Assembly: GCA_964501335.1 (NCBI GenBank)
Contig: CAZCTC010000094.1
Span: 1 to 28,229, forward strand
Length of the DNA stretch: 28,229 nt
Direction: 5' to 3'
DNA from: CAZCTC01 sp964501335
GTDB lineage: Bacteria; Chloroflexota; Anaerolineae; B4-G1; SLSP01
Under the pieces are notes generated by a model that saw nothing but the letters and a program-made list of their open reading frames with translations, searched no databases and was not told where the DNA came from. The translations under genes were made by a program, and so were the position numbers. Shown piece after piece: positions 14,679 through 22,081 of the stretch; the stretch's first letter is position 1, and every line of letters begins with the position of its first letter.

Positions 14679-15839
14679 TCAGAACGGCAACCATACCGCA
14701 AACGTAGTTCCCCGCCCAACCTCACTGGTCACACTCACCTTTCCACGGTGATCCCCAATAATGCTGTAACTGATCGCCAGCCCCAATCCGGTCCCTGTGA
14801 CCTTGGTCGTAAAGAAGGGTTCGAAAATACGATCCATAATCTCCGGCGCGATGCCGGTCCCCGTATCGCTCACCTCCACCCGCACGCCGCCTTCGACCGG
14901 AAAGGTCCGCAGAGTCAACCGTCCGCCCTCCGGCATCGCATCCCGGGCATTCAGCATCAAATTCAGAAAGACCTGCTCCAACTGATCGGCGGCCGCCGAG
15001 ACCAACGGCAACGCGACGGCAAAATCACGGCTCAAGGTGATCTTGTTCTCACGTAAATTCTTATCGATCAGCAACAGCACATGCTCCAGAACCTCATTCA
15101 AAGAGACCGGAGCCCGCTGTTCCTGGGGTGGACGAGAAAAACTTCGCAACTGTCGGGTTAATACATTGATCCGTCCCACCTCCCGTTCAATCACCTCCAA
15201 CGACTGCCGGCTGAAAGAATCCGCCGGAACCTCTTCTTTTAATAAATAAAGGTAGGTATTAATGCCGGTTAACGGATTGGAAATCTCATGGGCAATAGAA
15301 GCCGCCAGCCGTCCCAGCGCGCTCAGCTTCTCAGCATGGCGCAATTGATGATAGAGCACCTCCAGTTGTTGGGTACGATCCTGGACCTTCTGCTCCAACG
15401 TCGCATTCAATTCCTCCAACGCCTCCGTTGAAGCCCGCAGGCGTAACATCGTCCGTACCCGCAACAACAACAACACATTATCCAGGGGCAGAGGGAGAAA
15501 GTCATCAGCCCCGGCGTCCAGAGTGGACGCCACATCGGCCGTCGAGGATTGACCGCCGATCACCAACACCGGAATCAAACGCAGGGCAGGATGGGATTTC
15601 AAACGCCGGATCAAGGCCCACCCTGCTTCCATCTCGGCCGGCAGCGCCAGCAAAATCAAATCCGGCAACGGCTGCAACCAGCTCCACCCCTCGGCCTCTA
15701 CCGCAGGCCATTCGCCCCCCCGCACCACATAACCGGCGGCCTGCAACACCTGGCGCATTCCCATAGATTCCGCCGAGCGCTGTCCAATGTAGAAAATGTC
15801 GGAGAACAACAGCCCAAATTCCATCGCGCCGCCCGCCAT
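14679..15839 (-). CDS. Sensor histidine kinase with N-terminal pseudo-receiver (NtrB-like core)
   Basis: The 386-residue protein has an N-terminal receiver-like domain (about 6-130), a coiled helix (about 130-165), a HisKA domain with His near residue 183 (IAHEISNPLTG) and an HATPase domain (NLMLNARDAMP, DTGTGIAPE, FEPFFTTK, GTGLGLAIS). In the receiver the phospho-acceptor is Ala65 (DLILLALPAE), and the conserved Lys near the end is Leu (FLPLPLDN), so phosphotransfer to this domain is not expected. It lacks membrane segments and PAS/GAF domains, so its signal must come through the pseudo-receiver or a bound partner. ATG at 15839 lies 6 bp after the NYN gene stop; an in-frame ATG at 15824 is possible. 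Likely phosphate acceptor: Asp55 of the receiver-roadblock protein. Confidence 0.88.
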   Translation of the reverse strand: MAGGAMEFGLLFSDIFYIGQRSAESMGMRQVLQAAGYVVRGGEWPAVEAEGWSWLQPLPDLILLALPAEMEAGWALIRRLKSHPALRLIPVLVIGGQSSTADVASTLDAGADDFLPLPLDNVLLLLRVRTMLRLRASTEALEELNATLEQKVQDRTQQLEVLYHQLRHAEKLSALGRLAASIAHEISNPLTGINTYLYLLKEEVPADSFSRQSLEVIEREVGRINVLTRQLRSFSRPPQEQRAPVSLNEVLEHVLLLIDKNLRENKITLSRDFAVALPLVSAAADQLEQVFLNLMLNARDAMPEGGRLTLRTFPVEGGVRVEVSDTGTGIAPEIMDRIFEPFFTTKVTGTGLGLAISYSIIGDHRGKVSVTSEVGRGTTFAVWLPF

Positions 15840-15845
15840 TTCTTT

Positions 15846-17810
15846 CTAGCTTTTCTCGACGTTCTTTCCTTCCGTCTCCTGCTCTCGCCGAATCTCATCG
15901 ACCACCCACCGCAGCAAATCCGGATTGACCTCCTGCAACTGCTCACAGGAAAGCTGCCAGCGCCGCTTCAATTCTGCCTCCGCATGGCCCTTGATCTGCA
16001 TCATCAACACCCCCAGCTGCGCCGGCCCCTTGAATTCCAGCCCCATCTCTTTGCCGATATTGGCCCAATAGTGATAGATCATCGGAATAATCAACCCTTC
16101 TACCCGCTCCCAAAGCGTCTCATCCTCTTTCAACAGATAGAAGAAGGCCAGATAATAAGGCTCCGCCGCCCCATACTTGTGCTGCACCTGACAGAGATCG
16201 CCGGCCTTGACTGAAGCATAGGAGGCCAGATACCAGGCCAGATCTTCCGCTTTCGCCGTATTGTCGCCGCGCTCCAGCGCCTCTAACTGCAACCGGGCCG
16301 CCTTTTGATAGCCGGCCAGCGCTTCCAAAAAATTCCGACTGCGACGCGCCTCACTGGCCTCTTCAAAAGCCGTCGCCGCCGTCTTCGCATCGGCAAGAGC
16401 CACCCCATTGGCATGGCCGTTTCCATTCCCATGGCTCCCATTGCCGTTCCCGCCGGCCTTGACCGCCGTTTTCTGCTGGATATCCTGCAGCACCGGCTGC
16501 AAATAAGGACTTTCCAGATAATCCGGCAACAAAGTCGACGCAGATTCAGACTCGATCTCCGTCGGCGAAGGCAACTTGCCTCGCCGACGGACATCCTCTA
16601 ACAACTCATCGATATAGGCCACCTGTTTGCGATCGCCCAGCAACACCTCAGCCAGCCCGGCATGATCCAGTTCCAGCCCTTCCTTCAACACGCGATAGAT
16701 AAAGGCCGATTCGACCCGCCGCACAAACGCATGCTCGTTGTTGATCTCCGGCGCCAGCCCCACCGGCACTTTAAAAGAGGCCGGCCGATCGTAATAGGTA
16801 TACGCCGACTGATAAAAACCGGTCTGCCAGACCCGCAACAACGCCGCCTGGAGTGCCAGCTTATCGTCCGCCGAATACCGGGCTTCCAATCGCTTCAACA
16901 CCTCTTCCACCGTATAAGTGGCCGGATGTTTCTTTAATTCTTGATAGATATCATGCATAATCTGTCGGCGGGTCGGCATGTCCACATAGATCACCCGCTC
17001 GAAAACCGCCCGATAATGCGCGATCAGGCTGTCCTGGGCCGCTTCGCTCTCCGACTCGGGCGAAACGGCCTTCGCCTCCGTCGCGATCACAAAATCGACC
17101 GGCACCACATACAGCTGCAAATCCCGAAAGAAAAAGCGCACCAGATCCCGATTGACCTCCAACCAGCTCCGGAACTGCGCATGGCCCAGATTGACCTCAT
17201 TGAAAGTCGGATCGATCGACAACATCGTCTGCTTCAACCGGGAAGCCAGCACCGGAATTTCTCCGCGCTGCTCGTGCACATCCAACGCCTTCTGCAACAA
17301 CTGCCGCGCCTGCTCCTTATCGGAGAAGGAATGATGCACCGGTTTGTCCTCTTTGCCGGCTATCGCCTCCAGATAGACAAATTCATCGCACGCACTCACC
17401 AGCAGCCGATGGGAAATCTGCCGGGGACCGATCCCCAGCACATATTTACCATACTCGCGTAACTTGGAGACCAAAGGGCCGAAATCGCTGTCTCCCGAAA
17501 CCACCACAATTGTCTGGATCTGTGAATGGGTCAACGCGATCTCAAAAGCATCCAGCGCCAGCCGAATATCTGCGCGGTTTTTACTGTTACGCAGGCTGTA
17601 AAGCTGAATCAGATCGACTGAATTCCCCAACAGCACATCCCGATATTGTGAGAAGTGCACCCAATCGGCGTAAGCGCGTTTAATAACCACGCCGCCCCGC
17701 CCACGCAAATAGTTCATCAGGCCCGTTACATCGAATTCAAAACTCTCCTGTTCCGAGGCCCAGATTGCCACATTCTCAAAATCAATAAACAACGCCATCT
17801 GCTCGCTCAT
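15846..17810 (-). CDS. NYN-domain putative RNase with OST-HTH-like domain
   Basis: The 654-residue protein opens with a NYN (PIN-like) nuclease domain: MALFIDFENVA (Asp10, Asn13), NRADIRLALDAFE (Asp81, Asp87) and VVVSGDSDFGPLV (Asp107, Asp109). These acidic residues are the expected metal-binding set. A segment at about 165-235 looks like an OST-HTH/LOTUS winged helix. Further helical repeats follow, with a Gly-Asn-rich linker near 455-472 and a helical C-terminus that may be TPR-like. NYN domains act on RNA and OST-HTH domains bind RNA in some families. ATG at 17810 is chosen because GGAGGG lies 8 nt upstream. It is the first gene of the operon, 133 nt after the predicted transcription start. 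RNA processing as the output of the GTPase pathway is inference. Confidence 0.85.
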   Translation of the reverse strand: MSEQMALFIDFENVAIWASEQESFEFDVTGLMNYLRGRGGVVIKRAYADWVHFSQYRDVLLGNSVDLIQLYSLRNSKNRADIRLALDAFEIALTHSQIQTIVVVSGDSDFGPLVSKLREYGKYVLGIGPRQISHRLLVSACDEFVYLEAIAGKEDKPVHHSFSDKEQARQLLQKALDVHEQRGEIPVLASRLKQTMLSIDPTFNEVNLGHAQFRSWLEVNRDLVRFFFRDLQLYVVPVDFVIATEAKAVSPESESEAAQDSLIAHYRAVFERVIYVDMPTRRQIMHDIYQELKKHPATYTVEEVLKRLEARYSADDKLALQAALLRVWQTGFYQSAYTYYDRPASFKVPVGLAPEINNEHAFVRRVESAFIYRVLKEGLELDHAGLAEVLLGDRKQVAYIDELLEDVRRRGKLPSPTEIESESASTLLPDYLESPYLQPVLQDIQQKTAVKAGGNGNGSHGNGNGHANGVALADAKTAATAFEEASEARRSRNFLEALAGYQKAARLQLEALERGDNTAKAEDLAWYLASYASVKAGDLCQVQHKYGAAEPYYLAFFYLLKEDETLWERVEGLIIPMIYHYWANIGKEMGLEFKGPAQLGVLMMQIKGHAEAELKRRWQLSCEQLQEVNPDLLRWVVDEIRREQETEGKNVEKS

Positions 17811-17949
17811 TGGCGGCGCCCTCCATAGCACCGTCAGCCTGACCGGAAAGATCAGCCCGATTGCCTGATCCGAAAATTTTTGCCCCACGGCTTCCAGTTT
17901 AATTTTTTTGGGAAACTAAAAACTAACCGTCGGGATAATCGGTGCTCCC

Positions 17950-17977
17950 ATTATAGAGGTACCATAAAGAGAGTCAA
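17950..17977 (-). promoter_or_regulatory. Promoter of the NYN-to-receiver-roadblock operon
   Basis: On the minus strand TTGACT (17977-17972) and TATAAT (17955-17950) are separated by 16 bp. The predicted start is near 17943, leaving a leader of about 133 nt. No other promoter of similar quality was seen within the eight genes, and gene gaps are small (up to 69 bp). Confidence 0.65.
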
Positions 17978-18025
17978 GTGTATTTCATATTTTAGCCCGC
18001 CGCTATCCCCCCGGCCCCCCATATC

Positions 18026-18233
18026 AGGCAACTTAAGGTGATGCGCCGGTAGCCCCCAACCTTATAACGTCCCGCAAATGGCACTTTCCCTGTAAGATAC
18101 GCCGTGCGGTGCGAAGCAGGGGGAGGGAGTTTTTTTGTTTATTTTTTCGCGCGCCGCAGACGGCGCGCGAAAAAATGGGCTTTTTCTTTCCGCTTTCCCA
18201 GGGAATCACTGTCGCAAATGGCTTAAGTTGCCT
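18026..18233. repeat. MITE-like element with 12-bp inverted ends
   Basis: AGGCAACTTAAG at 18026-18037 is the exact reverse complement of CTTAAGTTGCCT at 18222-18233. The 208-bp element contains CCCGCAAATGGCACTTTCCC, GTGCGGTGCGAAGCAGG, and a 15-bp hairpin (18141-18155 with 18162-18176) with loop GCAGAC. No clear target duplication was seen. Related but incomplete elements occur at 51-391 (minus) and 21764-21930. It has no open frame of use, so any movement would need a transposase supplied in trans. The whole gap 17978-18306 holds no gene. Confidence 0.7.
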
Positions 18234-18306
18234 AATATTTTATATGATCTTATCAAAAGCTCGCCTGAACATTGCACTTGAACCACGAAACATTACATTT
18301 TACGTT

Positions 18307-19287
18307 TCAGAATAGCTTATCCTGCTCTTCCTTCGGAGCCGCCACCGCATGTTCCGCCAGCCACTCCAACAACCCGCCGGCTGGACCCGGCACCTGCGCC
18401 GGAAAAGGCAACGCCCCCTGCTGCAAAAGCTCCCGATTTCCCCCAGGCACCGTCGGCCCCTCCGCCACAAAAACCGGCACCCAGCCGCCTTTGAGCGCTT
18501 CCATCGCCCCGCTCCAGGTCCCCCCCTGCCCCGCCTTCTCACAGGCCACCACCAACGCATAATCCGCCAGTGCATAGATCAATCGATTCCGGCCCATCGC
18601 CCCGCCCACCGTAAAATCGGCATTCGGCGCATAAGGCGTCATCAGCGTCAACATCCGCCGGGTCAACGCCGCCCGGGCATCCGGCATCCGAATGGCTCGC
18701 TCCAGGCTGTCGGCCAACACTCCCACCGCGCGCCCCTGCGCCCCCAGCGCCGCATTGAGCGCCACCGTATCCACCCCGCGCGCCCCGCCGGAATAAACCA
18801 CCAGCCTCGACTGGGCACAGGCACTCCCCACCCACTCGGCCAGCAGCTGCCCGGCCCCGTCCACATTGCGCGAACCCACCACCGCCAGCCCGGTCTGCCC
18901 CGGCAACTCCAGCGACCCGGCCCCAAACAACACCGTCGGCGCCCCTTCCTTCAACCGCTGCCGCAGCCGCAATGGATAATGACTGTCGGCCCGGGTCACC
19001 ACCCAGATCCCCAGCGTCGCCAGCCGCTCCACCGCAATCGCCAGCGTCCCGCCGCGCTCCAACAACCGCGCCAGCCGCTCCGCCTCAGTTGGGAGCACGC
19101 CCAGCAAGCCCTGAAGATCGGCCGCCGCCAGCCCCAACAACGCCGCCGGCCGCTTCCCCAACGCATGCAGCTGTCGCGCCAGCGGATTCCACTCCCGCAG
19201 CGTCAGCGGCTCCAGATTCGAACGTGCCGTCAGGCCCAGCGGAGAACAGAGCAGCAAAATCGCCTGAGCATCCGTCGTCAACGCCAT
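18307..19287 (-). CDS. DprA-like DNA-processing protein
   Basis: The 326-residue protein has a DprA/Smf Rossmann core: VVGSRN (136-141), YSGGARGVDTVALNAAL (around 165-180), then GRAVGVLADSLE and MGRNRLIYALADYALVV. DprA binds single-stranded DNA and loads RecA during transformation. Many DprA-like proteins outside competence loci have unknown roles. The N-terminal part (1-120) is helical with one or two helix-hairpin-like turns; the C-terminal winged helix of classic DprA is not evident. ATG at 19287 is chosen because AGGGGGAAAG precedes it and it lies 10 bp after the RecQ-type gene. The in-frame region upstream would overlap that gene. The tight pairing suggests that the two proteins act on the same DNA. 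Confidence 0.82.
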   Translation of the reverse strand: MALTTDAQAILLLCSPLGLTARSNLEPLTLREWNPLARQLHALGKRPAALLGLAAADLQGLLGVLPTEAERLARLLERGGTLAIAVERLATLGIWVVTRADSHYPLRLRQRLKEGAPTVLFGAGSLELPGQTGLAVVGSRNVDGAGQLLAEWVGSACAQSRLVVYSGGARGVDTVALNAALGAQGRAVGVLADSLERAIRMPDARAALTRRMLTLMTPYAPNADFTVGGAMGRNRLIYALADYALVVACEKAGQGGTWSGAMEALKGGWVPVFVAEGPTVPGGNRELLQQGALPFPAQVPGPAGGLLEWLAEHAVAAPKEEQDKLF

Positions 19288-19297
19288 CACTTTCCCC

Positions 19298-21358
19298 CTA
19301 TCGCGCCCGACCGCGAGCCAGCGCAAAAGGATGCACCATCCCACTGCCCTTCGTACGCAGCAGCCAACCCGCCATCGCCATCGTCCATCCCGAATCGGCC
19401 GTATCATCAACCAGCAGCACCGGCCCCGCCGGCACCCCACCCTTCACCGCCAGCGATCCGAGAACATTCTGCGCCTGCATCGTACTGTTCGCCATCGTCT
19501 TCTGTTCCGGCATCTCCCGGGTCCGCACCAGCACCGGCATAAACGGCAGCCCCAACAACACCGCCAGCCGCTTCGCAAAATCGGGCACCAGCGTCGGATG
19601 CCGCAGCGAAGGGATCGCCGTGATCCATTCCGGCGCCGGCTCTGGTCCCCACCGCTCCTGGATCAACTCCGCCGCTGCCTGCACCAGGGACTCGTCGAAA
19701 CGCCCCTGATGATACTTGCCGTCGCGCACAAACCGCCCCCAGCCCGCATCGCCGTATTCACACAACGCCCGGCCCGGCGCATTGACCAGCTCAGCCGGAA
19801 TCTTCATCTTCTGATCCGGAAAGAGCCCCATCGGCCACATCTTCCGCGGCGCAATCTCCAGCGACTGCCCCTTCAAATAGTTCTGCGCCTCGATCACCAG
19901 CTCCGGCCGGACCTCCGGCGAAAGCCCCTTCCCCTTACAATTGGCACATCGCCCGCAGGGTCCCGCCTCCGGATCGTCCAGCTCGCGAGCCAGAAATTCC
20001 ATCAGACAGCCTTTATAATCCACATAGGCCTGCATCTGCGCCAGCTCGTGCCGCCGCAACTCCGTCACCCGCTCCACCCGCTCCCGATCCGGCGTCCAGG
20101 GATTGACCGTCCGGAAATACTTCGTGCCCTCCCGGCCGATGGCCCCATCGACCTCCAACAACTTCAACGCCTTCTCCATCATCGAGCGCGAAACATTCAC
20201 CTTTGCCAGAATCTCATTGAGCGTCATCCCCTCCACCGGCTCCAGCGTCTTCAAAATCGCATTCATCGTCTCCAGCCTCGGAAAGGCGCTCTCGATAAAA
20301 TATTCCTGGATCTCGTCGTCCTCCCGCCCGCTGAGCAAAATCCCATAGGCCCGCTCCAACGCCCGGCCGGCGCGCCCCACCTGCTGATAATAGGCCACCA
20401 CCGACCCCGGCCGCTGAAAATGGACCACAAAGCCCAGATCGGGTTTATCAAAGCCCATCCCCAGCGCCACCGTCGCCACCAACGCCTTGAACTGATTGCT
20501 CAACAGCGACTGCTCCAGCTCCACCCGATCCACCGTCCCATCGTCGCCGGCGTGATAGGCCGCCGCCGAAATCCCCTTGCTCTGCAACCAGCCCGCCACC
20601 CGCTCGGTATCCGCCACCGTCAGACAGTAGACAATCCCATGCCCCGGCAACTTCGGCAGATTTTCCACCAGCCAGGCCAGCCGCGCCGCCGGATCATCGA
20701 TCCGCAACGCCTGCAATCGCAACGAAGCCCGGGTCAACGGCCCCCGTGAAACCGCCAGTCCCGGCCCCAGCTGGGATTGCACATCCGCCACCACCCGATC
20801 GTTCGCGGTCGCCGTCGTCCCCAACACCGGCACCTGCGGCGGCAGATTCTGCAAAATCCGCACAATGCGCCGGTAATCCGGGCGAAAATCGTGTCCCCAG
20901 TCGGAAATACAGTGCGCCTCATCCACCACAAAGAGTCCCACCCGCCCCGCAATCTGCGGCAGCACCGACTTAAGAAAACGCTCGTTGTTCAACCGCTCCG
21001 GCGAGATCAGCAGCAGATCACAGCTGTCGCTCGCCAGCGCCTTCTCCGCCACATCCCACTCATCCCGGTTGGCACTGTGAATCGTCACCGCCCGCAGCCC
21101 GATCCGCCCCGCCATCTCGATCTGATTCCGCATCAACGCCAGCAGCGGGCTGATCAACATCGTCGGCCCGGCCCCCTGCTCGCGCATCAACTTCGTCGAA
21201 AGGAAATAGACCAGACTCTTGCCCCAGCCCGTCCGCTGGACCACCAACAACCGGCCGCGTCGCACCGCAACTGCTTCGATGGCTTCCCATTGCCCCTCGC
21301 GGAAATCCGCTTCCGGCCCCAACATCTGGCGCAGCAGCGCCTGTGCGTGCTCTCGCAT
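19298..21358 (-). CDS. RecQ-family helicase with C-terminal phosphoribosyltransferase domain
   Basis: The 686-residue protein begins with a superfamily 2 helicase: Walker A QRTGWGKS (41-48), DEAH box (146-149, VVDEAHCISDWGHDFRPDYR), and helicase C-terminal motifs GFDKPDLGFVVHFQRPGS and QQVGRAGRA. A RecQ-type zinc site follows (about 450-474; Cys residues in CLMEFL and CGRCANC). The C-terminal 150 residues form a phosphoribosyltransferase-like domain with the PRPP motif VLLVDDTADSGWTM (about 641-655), similar to ComFC. Such fusions are known in some actinobacteria; the role of the transferase is not known. The ATG at 21358 is preferred over the TTG 18 bp upstream because GGAGGGAGGG sits at the right distance. 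Walker A has Trp in place of Gly, a feature of this subfamily as I recall it. It is paired with the DprA-like gene. Confidence 0.88.
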   Translation of the reverse strand: MREHAQALLRQMLGPEADFREGQWEAIEAVAVRRGRLLVVQRTGWGKSLVYFLSTKLMREQGAGPTMLISPLLALMRNQIEMAGRIGLRAVTIHSANRDEWDVAEKALASDSCDLLLISPERLNNERFLKSVLPQIAGRVGLFVVDEAHCISDWGHDFRPDYRRIVRILQNLPPQVPVLGTTATANDRVVADVQSQLGPGLAVSRGPLTRASLRLQALRIDDPAARLAWLVENLPKLPGHGIVYCLTVADTERVAGWLQSKGISAAAYHAGDDGTVDRVELEQSLLSNQFKALVATVALGMGFDKPDLGFVVHFQRPGSVVAYYQQVGRAGRALERAYGILLSGREDDEIQEYFIESAFPRLETMNAILKTLEPVEGMTLNEILAKVNVSRSMMEKALKLLEVDGAIGREGTKYFRTVNPWTPDRERVERVTELRRHELAQMQAYVDYKGCLMEFLARELDDPEAGPCGRCANCKGKGLSPEVRPELVIEAQNYLKGQSLEIAPRKMWPMGLFPDQKMKIPAELVNAPGRALCEYGDAGWGRFVRDGKYHQGRFDESLVQAAAELIQERWGPEPAPEWITAIPSLRHPTLVPDFAKRLAVLLGLPFMPVLVRTREMPEQKTMANSTMQAQNVLGSLAVKGGVPAGPVLLVDDTADSGWTMAMAGWLLRTKGSGMVHPFALARGRAR

Positions 21359-21421
21359 CTTCCACCCTCCCTCCAACCTGATTTCTCCCCAAGTCTAACA
21401 TAGACCTCCAAAAAATCCCAA

Positions 21422-21736
21422 TTATTCAGCCGAATCCCCGATCAACTCCCGCGAACGATCGTCAAAAGAAGTCAAATTCTCCTTCGTGTAAATGGCCACC
21501 GTCAGCTCTCTTTCATAACTTGCATCATTGACATGAAAATGATTGCCGTCCCAATCCGCCTCCAGCAGGCCGGAAAGTTTGCTCGCCAATTCCCGGGCCT
21601 CTGCCGGCGTCAACAGCAAGGTTAACCCCATAACCGCTTGATTTCTATCTTCATCCAGCAAACGCATCCAAATTCGATCTCCTTTCAGTAAATTTTTCGA
21701 TTCCTGGGGTTCCACTGGCCCCACAGCCATCCGCAT
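21422..21736 (-). CDS. Small acidic protein of unknown function
   Basis: The 104-residue protein was not recognised. It is soluble and mildly acidic, with a pattern of alternating strands and one helix: IWMRLLDEDRNQAVMGLTLL, then LTPAEARELASKLSGLLEA, then ELTVAIYTKENLTSFDDRS. This resembles a small alpha/beta domain. The gene lies 63 bp upstream of the RecQ-type gene on the same strand and may be the first gene of its transcript, although the start has only a weak purine-rich lead (GGAATGGG). The frame and codon use match its neighbours, so it is likely real. Confidence 0.55.
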   Translation of the reverse strand: MRMAVGPVEPQESKNLLKGDRIWMRLLDEDRNQAVMGLTLLLTPAEARELASKLSGLLEADWDGNHFHVNDASYERELTVAIYTKENLTSFDDRSRELIGDSAE

Positions 21737-21763
21737 ATTTTATCCCATTCCTTCCTTCCCTCA

Positions 21764-21930
21764 TATCAGGCCAATTAAGACACTACCCCAGTAAAAACCG
21801 GGGCTTTCTTACACCCCCGCAAATGGCTCTTTGCTGGTCAGGCGCGACGCGCTGGATGGGAAGAAAGTATTTTTTATTTATGATTTCGCGCGCCTCAGAA
21901 GGCGCGCGAAATCATAGCTTTTTCCCAGAA
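21764..21930. repeat. Truncated MITE-like element with TCAGAA hairpin, copy 5
   Basis: The left end ATATCAGGCCAATTAAG resembles the left end at 18021-18037. The middle shares CCCCGCAAATGGC with that element. The hairpin (21879-21894 with 21901-21916, 16 bp, loop TCAGAA) has arm CGCGCGCC and outer arm ATGATTT with the changes matched on both sides. The right inverted end is missing. It lies between divergent genes, so it cannot serve as a terminator for either. Confidence 0.65.
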
Positions 21931-21979
21931 CTTCCAGCTCTCTTTTTACGTTTTCCCTATCACGATGCACCCCCTCTTC

Positions 21980-22012
21980 CTGTCTACTGTCTACTTGCTA
22001 CTGTCTACTTCT
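21980..22012. repeat. Short TGTCTACTG-type repeat cluster
   Basis: CTGTCTACTGTCTACTT and further CTACTGTCTACTTCTT units. Similar runs occur at 3091-3108, where they form the end of the MFS gene, and at 23676-23709, next to the second ABC gene. They always abut gene ends or upstream regions. Confidence 0.6.
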
Positions 22013-22036
22013 TATTTGCTCCTCTCTAATTTGAAC

Positions 22037-22042
22037 TATAAT
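22037..22042 (+). promoter_or_regulatory. Candidate -10 box for the acetyltransferase gene
   Basis: TATAAT lies 40 bp before the ATG, after the TGTCTACTG repeat. No good -35 box is at the right distance (TTGCTC at 22016 would leave 15 bp), so this is a weak call. Confidence 0.35.
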
Positions 22043-22081
22043 ATCTCCGTAGCAACTTTATCCGCACTCCAAGGAGTTACC

